Origin: Pseudomonas sp. GV071
GTDB taxonomy: Bacteria; Pseudomonadota; Gammaproteobacteria; Pseudomonadales; Pseudomonadaceae
Assembly (NCBI RefSeq): GCF_003050835.1
Contig: NZ_QAOJ01000012.1
Coordinates: 124,001 to 188,000 of the forward strand
DNA: 64,000 nt
Direction: 5' to 3'
Shown: in pieces, positions 1 to 7,396 of the stretch
Numbering within the stretch: position 1 is the first letter of the stretch
Layout of the letters: each line of letters starts with the position of its first letter
Notes under the pieces: generated by a model
What the model saw: the letters and a program-made list of their open reading frames with translations, nothing else
Database searches by the model: none
What the model was told of the DNA's origin: nothing
Translations under genes and position numbers: made by a program

Positions 1-1
1 G

Positions 2-637
2 GCGGCGTTTATGTTGGCGGAGGCGGGTTTGCTCGATGCACGGCGCGCTACGACCCATTGGGCGTTTGCGGAGTTTTTTCGCCGGCGTTATGGGCAGGTG
101 CTGCTGGATGAAGGGCAGATTCTGTGTGAGGACGACCGGGTGATCACTTCGGGCGGCGCCAGTGCGGCGATGGATTTGCTGCTGCATGTGGTTCGGCGTT
201 TTGCCTCGCTGGAGCTGGCGCAGCAGTGTGGCAAATACCTTCTGGTGGACGCAGTGCGCAGCGAGCAGTCGGTGTATGTGATGTGGTCGCTTCCGAAAAG
301 CCATGGCGATACCGACATTCTGCGGGTACAGCAGTGGCTGGAAGAGCACTTCGCCGAGCCATTGTTGATCGACGATCTGGCCCAGCAATTCGGCTTCGGT
401 GTGCGCAACTTCAAGCGGCGGTTCAAAGAAGCCACGGGCTATACGCCGATCGCCTACCTGCAGACTCTGCGCCTGGAAAAGGCCAAGCACTTGCTGGAGT
501 CCACGCGCATGAGCCTGGACAGCATTACCTACAAGGTCGGTTACGAAGACAGCAATTCGTTTCGCCGCCTCTTTCAGCAGCGGGTTGGGCTGCTACCAGC
601 GGCCTATCGCAAACGCTTTCAGGTGCGCGCCAGCTGA
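2..637 (+). CDS. AraC/GlxA-family transcriptional regulator, 5' end outside window
   Basis: The reading frame is open to the left edge, so the start lies upstream; about 211 residues are visible. The first part (ending near residue 95) looks like the end of a DJ-1/PfpI-type glutamine-amidotransferase-like domain: 'GLLDARRATTHW' and 'VITSGGASAAMDLLLH' are typical of GlxA-type regulators, where this domain senses a ligand rather than catalysing a reaction. The last ~100 residues form an AraC double helix-turn-helix with the usual 'GYEDSNSFRRLFQQRVG' recognition region and the 'P..YR..F' end. It ends just before a convergent gene with only a GC-rich inverted repeat between. The target genes cannot be told from here. 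Confidence 0.9.
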   Translation, partial: AAFMLAEAGLLDARRATTHWAFAEFFRRRYGQVLLDEGQILCEDDRVITSGGASAAMDLLLHVVRRFASLELAQQCGKYLLVDAVRSEQSVYVMWSLPKSHGDTDILRVQQWLEEHFAEPLLIDDLAQQFGFGVRNFKRRFKEATGYTPIAYLQTLRLEKAKHLLESTRMSLDSITYKVGYEDSNSFRRLFQQRVGLLPAAYRKRFQVRAS

Positions 638-646
638 GGGCGCGCC

Positions 647-1087
647 TCACCACCAGCCGCTTTCGCCGTCCACCATCCTCTTGTAGAAGTCGATATTCGC
701 GCGCAAACCGAACCACACGCCAAACGAGACGGTGGTGGCGCGAACCAGATGGCCATAGCCAAAAAATTCCAGAGCCAGCCCTACGGCGGTGGCCGCCAGT
801 ACGGTCAGCACAAAGTACACCACCGCCTTTTTCCACATGCCTTTGGCGATGTAATAGAACGGGCCGAAGATGAAGGCCAGCACGTTCAGGCGCATGGCCC
901 GTTGCCGTTCCTGGCGACTCAATTGTTTGAAGTTCGGCAGCTTGGCGCCGCCGGCCAGCGCAATAGCGTGGAAGCGGTCTTTCCAGGCCGGCGATACGGG
1001 CAACGCCTCAATCTGCTCGGTCAGAGGCAGTTGGCTGTTGGCGAGCAAACTCGCGGCGGGCGGGGTATAGGGGTTGGGGGCTTGCAT
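647..1087 (-). CDS. DUF2628-type small membrane protein
   Basis: Encodes 146 residues. I chose ATG at 1087 because it has an AAGGA ribosome site 8 bases upstream; a longer frame exists but has none. After a hydrophilic N-terminal half (~1-70), a 'R..AMRLNVLAFIFGPFYYIAKGMWKKA' segment leads into two or three hydrophobic helices, ending with 'WFGLRANIDFYKRMVDGESGWW'. This layout (GPFYY..KGMW, then paired helices) is that of DUF2628 inner-membrane proteins of unknown function. It converges on the AraC-type gene. No enzymatic motif is visible. Confidence 0.8.
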   Translation of the reverse strand: MQAPNPYTPPAASLLANSQLPLTEQIEALPVSPAWKDRFHAIALAGGAKLPNFKQLSRQERQRAMRLNVLAFIFGPFYYIAKGMWKKAVVYFVLTVLAATAVGLALEFFGYGHLVRATTVSFGVWFGLRANIDFYKRMVDGESGWW

Positions 1088-1323
1088 GCGACGTCCTTGT
1101 TGGCCGTGAAAGCGGTCGGCGCAGACTAGGACACGGCCGCGAAGCTGGCTAGTACCCGCCTGCCAACCGGTTCGCACTGTTCGGTAGCGGCAGGGCGAGC
1201 CTGACCACAGCAGCGTTTTTTGCCGCGTGAGAATCGCTTGCTACGACAATTTTTTCACGACGCTCATGGAAAGCTAAGCCCGGAAAAAAACCGCAATCGA
1301 GCACCATCCAAGGAGCCATTAAG

Positions 1324-1695
1324 ATGCTGGCAAGCACCTCGCCGCAGCTTGATACCGGAGCACAGAAGCCCCACCGTGAAGCGGACAAACACCTGCTTCG
1401 CACCCTGATCCAGAACGCAGGCCTGCGCTCGTCCATGTCGCGCCTGAAAGTAATGGCCGCCCTGTGTGACGCCAGCGCCAGGGGACGCACTCAGGGTGTT
1501 GGCGTTTCTGGCAGTGAACTACACCAACAATTGAGCCGCGCCGGTGAACCGCTGTGCCTGGCCAGCGTGCGCGACGTGTTACGCCGCCTGCAGCAAAACG
1601 GCTTAGTGCAACGGACGGGGCGTGATCAGTACTGCCTGGCTCCGGATGTGGAGGACACTCTGATGGGCGGGCACATGGACGTCACGCTTGCCTAG
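1324..1695 (+). CDS. Fur-like winged-helix protein lacking a metal-binding C-terminal domain
   Basis: Encodes 123 residues, start ATG preceded by AAGGAG. Residues ~22-110 resemble the DNA-binding half of Fur/Zur: 'LIQNAGLRSSMSRLKVMAAL', then a helix-loop, 'ELHQQLSRAGEPLCLASVRDVLRRLQQNGLVQR'. The canonical Fur proteins run to ~135-150 residues with a His/Cys-rich dimerisation and metal domain; here the protein stops after the wing, with a short tail ending GGHMDVTLA. Pseudomonads carry short proteins of this kind annotated as Fe2+/Zn2+ uptake regulators. Whether it binds metal at all is doubtful. It stands alone: 236 bases upstream hold no gene. Confidence 0.75.
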   Translation: MLASTSPQLDTGAQKPHREADKHLLRTLIQNAGLRSSMSRLKVMAALCDASARGRTQGVGVSGSELHQQLSRAGEPLCLASVRDVLRRLQQNGLVQRTGRDQYCLAPDVEDTLMGGHMDVTLA

Positions 1696-1775
1696 TTGAC
1701 CCAGCCTTCACGAAACGCTAGACAGGCAGCGCAAGGTGACAACTCCTACAACTTTCCGCGTGCGGGCTGCCGAAC

Positions 1776-2038
1776 TCAGCTAAACCGGAGGCTACCCCGT
1801 GAGTCCTGGTCAGCGTAATCCCCCTTCGGTAAATCCACTCTTACCCTTGAGCAAATCGCGACGGATGCGATCCAGGTTGACCATGCGCAACTCGCCAATC
1901 GTCACGCTCGGCAACATGCCGATTTCCAGCCAATGGGCCACCTTTTTCAACCGAGATACCGGTCATGGCGGCAAAGGTGCCAACGCCGCAATAGTCGAAC
2001 TCGGGAAATCTTTCCGCAGCACGCGCTATGGCTGGTGA
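1776..2038 (-). pseudogene. Frameshifted phage-type helix-turn-helix (excisionase/Cox-like) regulator
   Basis: On the minus strand a coherent small protein can be read only by crossing two frameshifts. Frame one gives '...FDYCGVGTFAAMTGISVEK'; after one extra base near 1936-1945 a second frame gives 'VAHWLEIGMLPSVTIGELRM' then 'VNLDRIRRDLLKGKSGFTEG'; an extra G in the run near 1816-1822 separates this from 'DYADQDSRG' and a TGA at 1776-1778. The pattern (aromatic start, short HTH, 'G.LP...IG..RMVNLD', 'GKS.F..GDY') resembles the small regulators of Pf1-like filamentous phages. The true start is uncertain. Both shifts are in homopolymer runs, so sequencing error is an alternative to decay. The rest of 1696-2200 holds nothing else I recognise. 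Confidence 0.5.
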
Positions 2039-2200
2039 GCGGAGAGGTGGCGCCGGAGATTGGCCAGACGAGCCCTAACCATGACCAATCAAAGGAAAGC
2101 TAACGCCTTCCATCAGTTACTGCCCGCTGCTTTATGCCGCCACCTTGCAGCAGGACCATAAAACAACCATATTCGGTCCACCATCCAATCGGGGCACGCC

Positions 2201-2476
2201 ATGCGCTACTCATCCCAGGTCAAACCCATTAGCTATCTCAAAGCTAATGCTGCAGAAGTTCTGACTACGTTGGCTGAAAGCAGAGAGCCACTCGTCATTA
2301 CCCAGAATGGTGAAGCAAAGGCGGTTTTGCAGGATGTCGCCTCCTTTGAAGAAACCCAACAAACGCTCGCAATGCTTAAGGTTCTGGCATTGGGCAATCA
2401 GGAAGTGGCGGCAGGTAAGGTCAAACCCGCGAGCGATGTTATTGCCCGTCTACGGACCAAGACACGGACGGCGTGA
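2201..2476 (+). CDS. Type II toxin-antitoxin antitoxin, Phd/YefM family
   Basis: Encodes 91 residues. The N-terminus ('VKPISYLKANAAEVLTTLAESREPLVITQNGEAKAVLQDVASFEE') is a Phd/YefM DNA-binding fold with the typical 'S.LK.NA...L......P..ITQNG...AV' signature; residues ~55-91 form the charged, flexible toxin-neutralising tail. It precedes and overlaps the ParE-like toxin gene (TGA and ATG/GTG share bases), the normal antitoxin-first order. Autoregulation by the pair is expected from the family. An AT-rich stretch just upstream (2155-2190) may hold the promoter but no clear operator was found. Confidence 0.92.
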   Translation: MRYSSQVKPISYLKANAAEVLTTLAESREPLVITQNGEAKAVLQDVASFEETQQTLAMLKVLALGNQEVAAGKVKPASDVIARLRTKTRTA

Positions 2477-2820
2477 TGACCACAGCACCGGCAACGTTCG
2501 AGGTGTTGCTCACCGAAGGTGCCGAGCAAGACTTAGAAGCCATTCACGACTACATCGCTGAGTTTGACAGCCCCGCAAATGCCAATGCGGTATTGGATGG
2601 ATTAGTAAACGTTGTGGAAACGCTGGCACGCTTCCCGGAGCGAGGAAGCTATCCCAAAGAGTTGGTAACACTGGGGATAAAGGAATACCGCCAAGCCTTT
2701 TTTAAACCGTACCGGGCGATTTATCGCATTCTCGACAGCCAGGTAGTCATCTATTTAATCGCGGATGGTCGCCGCGATATCCCCTCACTACTTTCTCGCC
2801 GGCTGCTTGGCGGTCAGTAA
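2473..2820 (+). CDS. Type II toxin-antitoxin toxin, ParE/RelE superfamily
   Basis: Encodes 115 residues if the GTG at 2473 is used, or 114 from the ATG at 2476; both overlap the antitoxin stop, so translation is coupled. Features of the ParE/RelE fold are clear: an N-terminal strand, 'EGAEQDLEAIHDYIAEFDSPANA' double helix, and the C-terminal sheet 'YRQAFFKPYRAIYRILDSQVVIYLIADGRRD'. ParE members poison DNA gyrase whereas RelE members cleave mRNA; the absence of an obvious RelE catalytic Tyr/Arg cluster beyond the YR motifs leaves the target open. The pair resembles the TA module carried by Pf filamentous prophages (inference from likeness and from the decayed phage-type regulator beside it). 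Confidence 0.9.
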   Translation: MMTTAPATFEVLLTEGAEQDLEAIHDYIAEFDSPANANAVLDGLVNVVETLARFPERGSYPKELVTLGIKEYRQAFFKPYRAIYRILDSQVVIYLIADGRRDIPSLLSRRLLGGQ

Positions 2821-2944
2821 GCGCGCATGTCGGCTCAGTTGCAGCCTCTCTGCCTGCAACGTTGCTCAGACCGAAACCAGTCTGAACATTTTTTCTGACC
2901 CGATAGTCAATCAACTATCCGTTCACGCTCAGAGGAAGCTCCCC

Positions 2945-3181
2945 ATGCCCCACTTCACCATCCACTACCAATACGATGCCGAACCCCGCACCCACGTTAT
3001 CGAGCTCAACCAACCCCGGCTCTCGCAAGCCAACGCCGTGCGGCATCTGATCGAGCTTCACCATGGCGATGCCGAGAACAGCCTGTTGATGCCGGACGCT
3101 GAGGCGACCGATGCCGAAGTGCTGGAGCAGGCCGAGGTGCTGAAAATCGCCAAGGTGCAGGTAATCGCGAAGGACGCTTGA
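2945..3181 (+). CDS. Hypothetical small acidic protein
   Basis: Encodes 78 residues with a start ATG preceded by GAGGAAG. Begins 'MPHFTIHYQYDAEPRTHVIELNQPRLS' and continues with a helix 'QANAVRHLIELHHGDAENSLLMPD' and an acidic 'ATDAEVLEQAEVLKIAKVQVI' end: an alpha/beta cytoplasmic protein without signal peptide or membrane segment. I do not recognise the family. It is followed by a strong bidirectional terminator, so it is probably transcribed on its own; a weak hairpin (2867-2884) with a T-run lies between it and the toxin gene. Confidence 0.75.
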   Translation: MPHFTIHYQYDAEPRTHVIELNQPRLSQANAVRHLIELHHGDAENSLLMPDAEATDAEVLEQAEVLKIAKVQVIAKDA

Positions 3182-3198
3182 ATCGCAGATCACCAAAA

Positions 3199-3237
3199 CA
3201 AAAACGCCCGCGTTCGTTAAAGGACGCGGGCGTTTTT
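3199..3237. terminator. Bidirectional rho-independent terminator
   Basis: A-tract, 12-base stem AAAACGCCCGCG pairing with CGCGGGCGTTTT, loop of about 12 bases, then a T-tract. It works for the small protein gene on the plus strand and for the convergent TonB receptor gene on the minus strand. Confidence 0.9.
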
Positions 3238-3250
3238 GTTGATGCGGGGT

Positions 3251-5722
3251 TTACCAGTCGTAGCTCATGTCCACCGACGCCACGCGCGCTTGGCCGTAGT
3301 AGCAGCCGAAGCTGTAGTTACACTCGGAGACGTACTCGCGGTCGAACAGGTTCTGGATGTTCAGGCTGGTTTGCAGGCCTGCCAGGCTGTGGTCGAGACG
3401 GCCGAGGTCGTAGCTGATGGTGGCGTCGTAAACCACGAACGAGGGCACGTCGAAGGTGTTGTACATGTCGCCGGGTTTGCCCCCGGTGTAGCGCGCGCCC
3501 ATGCCCAGGGTCAGGCCGTCGACCACCGCCTGGGTGAAGTGGTAGTCGACCCACAGGGTGGCCGATACCGGTGCCTGGGCTTCGGAGCGGTTGCCCTCTT
3601 CGCCCCAGTTGCCTTTGGTGTAGAACGAGTCCATGTAGCTGGCGGCGGCCAGTACGTCGATGTTGTCGATGCTGGATTTCACCTCCAGCTCCACGCCGCG
3701 AGACCGCACTTCGCCGGACTGGATCTCGTAGTCCGGATAGAGGATGTCCATGGTCCGCACGTTTTTCTGTTTCACCTGGTAGACCGAGGCAGTCATCAGG
3801 GTCTTCTCGTACGGTTGGTATTTCACCCCCAGTTCGTACTGTTCGCCTTCGGTAGGCTCGAAGCTTTTGCCACCGCGCTGCGGCGCGCCGGTGCCGACGC
3901 TGGGCAGGAAGGATTCGGCGTAGCTGATATAGGGCGCCAGACCAAATTCGGTGACGTAGGTGAGGCCGATTCGACCGGTGAACTTCTTGTCTTTTTGCGT
4001 AGTACGGGTCTCGGCGAGTAGGTCTTTGTTTTGCACTTCGGCCCAATCCTGGCGCCCGCCGACGGTGAGAATCCAGTTATCGAGTTTGATCTGGTCCTGG
4101 GCGTAGAGGCCGGTCTGGCGCACGGTGTCATCCCATTGGGTGGCCAGAGTGGGTTTGTAGGCAGCGGTACTGGTGTTACGCGGGTCGTACAGGTCGACCG
4201 GCACGTTGTAGGCGTTGTAGCCGCTGTATTGGCGCTGGAAATGGCGGTAGTCGACGCCCACCAGGCTGGTGTGCTCGAGGGCGCCGGTGGCGAATTTGTA
4301 TTCGAGGTTGTTATCCAGGGTGTAGGCGGTGTTGTGCTGGCGCCAATCGACTTTGGTGCGGTTCACCTGGGTGTAATCGGTGACGCCGCCGCTATCGGTC
4401 ACAAAGCTGCGCAGGTACAGGCCTTTGTAGCGGTCTTGCACGTCGATATAACGGGCGCTCTGGCGGTAGGTCAGGTCGTCATTGAAGGCGTGGCTGAGTT
4501 CGTAGCCGAAGACGTACTGGTTGCGCATGTAGTCGTTGAACTTCGAATCGCCGAAGAACGAGTCGCGGTCGATGCGTTCGCCGTTGGGGCCGCGCTTCAG
4601 CGAGCCGATCATTGGCATCGACTGGTAGTCGGCCAGGCCGTCGTCGCGCTGGGCCTGGGCGTACAGGGTGATGGCGGTGGCGTCGTTGGGCGCCCAGGTA
4701 AAGCTCGGTGCCAGCAGTTGGCGTTGGCTGTAGGTGTGGTCGAGCTGGTCGTTGCCTTTTTTCGCCACGGCCACCAGGCGATAGCTGAACTCGCCCTGGT
4801 CATCGAGCGGGCCGCTGGTGTCGAGGGCGCCGTTGACGCGGTGATAACTTCCGAGGCCGAACTTCACCTGGCTGCGCTGTTCGGTGGTGGGCCGTTTGGA
4901 CACCATGTTGATGATGCCGCCCGGTTGGTTCTGACCGTACAGCACCGAGGATGGGCCCTTGAGCACTTCCACCCGCTCGATGGTGTAGGGGTCGATTTGC
5001 GGCGCGCCGCCGAGGCTGCCGGCGTAGGGCAGGTAACCGCCGTCCAAGTAAAGCGGGGTCGGCGCGAAGCCACGGCTAGTGATTTCGTCGGCGATGTTAT
5101 TGCGGTCGGTGTAGCCGTTCACGCCCAGGCCCGGGGTGTAGCGCAGGGCTTGGGTGATGTTGCGCGCGCCCTGGGTGGTGATCTGGTCGGCGGTTACCAC
5201 GTTGATGGTTTGCGGCACTTCCAGAATCGGTGTGTCGGTTTTGGTCGCGGTGGCGGTGCGGGTGGCGACGTAACCGTCGACCGGGCCGTACGCCGACTCG
5301 CTGACCCCGGCAATGCTGGTGGCGCCCAGCTGCAGCGAGGCGTCGCCGTCGACCACTTGAATCAGGGTGTAGCTGCCGTTGGCCTGCTGCACCGCTTGCA
5401 ATCGGCTGCCGGCGAGCAGTTGCTGCAGGGCGCGGTCGGCGCCAAAGCGGCCGCGCAATCCGGCGCTTTGCTGGCCGCGCGCCAGGCCTGGTTCGAACGA
5501 CACGGTCGTACCGGCCGTGGCTGCAAATTGCGCCAGGGCCGCTTCCAGTGAACCAGCGGCAATGGCGAAATCGTATTCGCTGACGGTCTGCGCCCAGGCC
5601 GGTGCAGCCAGGCTGATGGCGCCGAGCGGGCCCACCAGGGCCGCGCCGAGCATGGCGGCGTACAGCAGGGAGGTGCGCGCAGCAGGCGCAGCGACGGGGG
5701 TGACAGTGTTGCGAGGGGACAT
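3251..5722 (-). CDS. TonB-dependent ferric-siderophore receptor with STN signalling domain (FhuA/FoxA-like)
   Basis: Encodes 823 residues; ATG at 5722 has AAAGGA upstream. A signal peptide ends near residue 45 ('LAAPAWAQ'). Residues ~50-115 are the STN (secretin/TonB N-terminal) domain used to signal to an anti-sigma factor; ~150-270 is the plug ('TQALRYTPGLGVNGY', 'VEVLKGPSSVLYGQNQPGGIINMVSKRP'); the rest is the 22-strand barrel. The C-terminal 'YVSECNYSFGCYYGQAR' with its cysteine pair resembles FhuA/FoxA-type hydroxamate receptors. The last residue is Trp rather than the commoner Phe. With the fecI/fecR-type genes upstream it should be induced by its own siderophore and by iron lack. The exact siderophore is an inference. 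Confidence 0.92.
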   Translation of the reverse strand: MSPRNTVTPVAAPAARTSLLYAAMLGAALVGPLGAISLAAPAWAQTVSEYDFAIAAGSLEAALAQFAATAGTTVSFEPGLARGQQSAGLRGRFGADRALQQLLAGSRLQAVQQANGSYTLIQVVDGDASLQLGATSIAGVSESAYGPVDGYVATRTATATKTDTPILEVPQTINVVTADQITTQGARNITQALRYTPGLGVNGYTDRNNIADEITSRGFAPTPLYLDGGYLPYAGSLGGAPQIDPYTIERVEVLKGPSSVLYGQNQPGGIINMVSKRPTTEQRSQVKFGLGSYHRVNGALDTSGPLDDQGEFSYRLVAVAKKGNDQLDHTYSQRQLLAPSFTWAPNDATAITLYAQAQRDDGLADYQSMPMIGSLKRGPNGERIDRDSFFGDSKFNDYMRNQYVFGYELSHAFNDDLTYRQSARYIDVQDRYKGLYLRSFVTDSGGVTDYTQVNRTKVDWRQHNTAYTLDNNLEYKFATGALEHTSLVGVDYRHFQRQYSGYNAYNVPVDLYDPRNTSTAAYKPTLATQWDDTVRQTGLYAQDQIKLDNWILTVGGRQDWAEVQNKDLLAETRTTQKDKKFTGRIGLTYVTEFGLAPYISYAESFLPSVGTGAPQRGGKSFEPTEGEQYELGVKYQPYEKTLMTASVYQVKQKNVRTMDILYPDYEIQSGEVRSRGVELEVKSSIDNIDVLAAASYMDSFYTKGNWGEEGNRSEAQAPVSATLWVDYHFTQAVVDGLTLGMGARYTGGKPGDMYNTFDVPSFVVYDATISYDLGRLDHSLAGLQTSLNIQNLFDREYVSECNYSFGCYYGQARVASVDMSYDW

Positions 5723-5787
5723 GCGGTTTCCTTTCGCCCAGTGGCAGTGGTTGGCGGCGTCTGTGCGCCTCTACCTACCAAGTCGAA

Positions 5788-5802
5788 TGAGAATTCAAAT
5801 CA
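5788..5802. promoter_or_regulatory. Candidate Fur box upstream of the TonB receptor
   Basis: TGAGAATTCAAATCA matches the 7-1-7 Fur consensus TGATAATnATTATCA at 11 of 14 fixed positions. It lies 66 bases before the receptor ATG, within the only gap between receptor and anti-sigma genes. Iron repression of such receptors is standard in the family. Confidence 0.55.
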
Positions 5803-5850
5803 ACAACCCCGCGGGCGAAAAAGTTTTCCCAAGGGATGTTGGCGGTGTTT

Positions 5851-6801
5851 TCACACGGCTTCGACGCTTGCCCAGTAGCGGCTGAAACGGCGGATGCGCA
5901 CCGGTAAGGTGGCGGTGAGGTTGTCGAGGATGGTGTCGGTGTTGCCCAGGTGAAAGGCCCCGGAAATACGCAGTCGGCCGACGCTGCCGTCGCAGCCCAG
6001 GTGGCCGGGGCGATAGCGTTGCAGTTCGTTGATGAAGTCTTCCAAGGCCCAATCGCTGACCACCAGCATGTCGCGGCTCCAGGCATCGGCATGCGGTGTA
6101 GCCAGCAGCACGCTACCGCTGTGCTGCGATTCGAAGCGCAGTTGCTGGCCGGCCTCCACCCGCGTGGCGGAGTCGGGCGCGCCAGCCGGACGCACTTCAA
6201 CCGCATGCTGCTGCACGCTGACCAGGGTTTGCCCGCCGTCACGGCGCACCACAAAGCGGGTGCCGAGAGCACGGATGCTGCCCTCGGCGGTATGCACCAC
6301 AAACGGCCGCGCCTGCGCATCGGGCGCCGTCTCGATAAGGATTTCGCCACTGAGCAAACGCACTTCGCGCAGGCTGGCGCTGTAGCGGATATCCACCGCC
6401 GTGGCGGTGTTCAGCTGCAACTGACTGCCATCGTCGAGGCGCAACTGACGGCGCTCGCCGGTGCCGGTGCGTTGGTCGGCCATCAGCGTTGGCAAGGGTG
6501 TGGTGCGCCACGCCAGCGTGCCGGCGGCGCCGCTGGCCAGCAGCAGCGACAGCACCTTGAGCACGTCGCGGCGTTTGGCCCGCGCGCTGGCCAGGGTCGG
6601 GCGGGCGACGGCCGGGTTGAGCTGGTCGAGTTTGCCTTGCAAGCGCCCGAGCCGCTCCCAGGCCTGCTGGTGCTGCGGGTCACGCTCCAACCAGCGCCGA
6701 TGGGCTTCGTGCAGGGCGTCGTTGGGGCTGTCGCAACGCAGGTCGACATACCAGCGCGCGGCAGCTTCCAGGGTGGCGTGGTCGAGGCGGCTCACCCTCA
6801 T
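5851..6801 (-). CDS. FecR-family anti-sigma factor
   Basis: Encodes 316 residues from the ATG at 6801, which overlaps the sigma gene's TGA as ATGA (a longer frame exists but the overlap favours this start). N-terminal ~50 residues hold the DUF4880-type sigma-binding region ('AARWYVDLRC...RRWLERDPQHQQAWERL'). One membrane helix follows near residues 80-100 ('VLKVLSLLLASGAAGTLAW'), then the FecR periplasmic domain ('LRLDDGSQLQLNTATAVDI', 'GEILIETAP...FVVHTAEGSIRALGTRFVV') and a C-terminal region that contacts the receptor STN domain. It transmits the siderophore-bound state of the receptor downstream to the ECF sigma factor upstream. Confidence 0.93.
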   Translation of the reverse strand: MRVSRLDHATLEAAARWYVDLRCDSPNDALHEAHRRWLERDPQHQQAWERLGRLQGKLDQLNPAVARPTLASARAKRRDVLKVLSLLLASGAAGTLAWRTTPLPTLMADQRTGTGERRQLRLDDGSQLQLNTATAVDIRYSASLREVRLLSGEILIETAPDAQARPFVVHTAEGSIRALGTRFVVRRDGGQTLVSVQQHAVEVRPAGAPDSATRVEAGQQLRFESQHSGSVLLATPHADAWSRDMLVVSDWALEDFINELQRYRPGHLGCDGSVGRLRISGAFHLGNTDTILDNLTATLPVRIRRFSRYWASVEAV

Positions 6802-7307
6802 TCCTCCAACAGCAACAGGCAATGGGTGAGGGCGCGCACCGCGTGTTTTTTCACGGTGTTGACCGACACGTTCAGGCGCCGGCCGATTTCCACATAGCTG
6901 AGGCCATCGAGCTGCGACAACAGAAAAATCTCGCGGGTGCGGCTGCCTAGGCCATCGAGCAAGCGGTCGATTTCCATCAGGGTTTCGAGAATCAGCGCGC
7001 GGGTTTCCGGCGAGATAGCCACTGGTTCGGGAATCGCCGCCAGGGTTTCCAGGTAGGCCTGCTCCAGCGCGCGGCGGCGGAACAGGTCGATCATCAGACT
7101 GCGGGCGATGCTGCTCAGGTAGGCGCGCGGTTCGCGCAACTCGGCCGCCTTGCGCAGGGTGAGCACGCGAATGAAGGTGTCTTGCGCCAGGTCGGCGGCG
7201 TTCTCGCTACAGCCCAGGCGTTTTTTCAGCCAGCCGCACAACCAGTTGTGGTGCTGCGCATACAGCGAATGCACGGCGGTTTGCAGGGAGAGATCGGCGG
7301 ACGACAT
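6798..7307 (-). CDS. ECF sigma factor, FecI family
   Basis: Encodes 169 residues. Region 2 is seen at ~10-80 ('YAQHHNWLCGWLKKRLGCSENAADLAQDTFIRVL', 'EPRAYLSSIARSLMIDLFRR') and region 4 at ~110-165 ('LDGLGSRTREIFLLSQLDGLSYVEIGRRLNVSVNTVKKH'). The 'L..L....FL..LDGLSY.EI' block is characteristic of iron-starvation sigma factors. It is first in a sigma, anti-sigma, receptor series and should direct transcription of the receptor gene when the siderophore is bound. A Fur-box candidate sits just upstream. Comparable modules in P. aeruginosa are FoxI/FoxR/FoxA and FiuI/FiuR/FiuA; which one this matches cannot be settled by eye. Confidence 0.94.
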   Translation of the reverse strand: MSSADLSLQTAVHSLYAQHHNWLCGWLKKRLGCSENAADLAQDTFIRVLTLRKAAELREPRAYLSSIARSLMIDLFRRRALEQAYLETLAAIPEPVAISPETRALILETLMEIDRLLDGLGSRTREIFLLSQLDGLSYVEIGRRLNVSVNTVKKHAVRALTHCLLLLEE

Positions 7308-7331
7308 GCGTTAAAACCAAAGGTTGTCATT

Positions 7332-7346
7332 TGATAATTAATCGCA
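7332..7346. promoter_or_regulatory. Candidate Fur box upstream of the ECF sigma gene
   Basis: TGATAATTAATCGCA matches the 7-1-7 Fur consensus TGATAATnATTATCA at 11 of 14 fixed positions, with a perfect left half. It lies 25 bases upstream of the sigma factor ATG, where it would cover the promoter. Confidence 0.6.
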
Positions 7347-7396
7347 TCTTCAAGTAGGCGCGCCCATTTGGCAAGCCAACCCGGCCGCCAAGCCCG

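Noticed and set aside
1799..2038. 79-residue plus-strand frame starting GTG
   Set aside because: The coherent protein signal is on the minus strand across two frameshifts; the plus frame has no recognisable content despite a GGAG upstream.
2867..2894. TCAGAC/GTCTGA hairpin followed by six Ts
   Set aside because: Only six base pairs and four bases between stem and T-run; too weak to list as a terminator for the toxin gene.
4031..5551. 506-residue open frame opposite the TonB receptor gene
   Set aside because: It is antisense to a clear receptor gene, rich in Val/Gly/Ala as expected from complementing high-GC codons, and has no domain or ribosome site.
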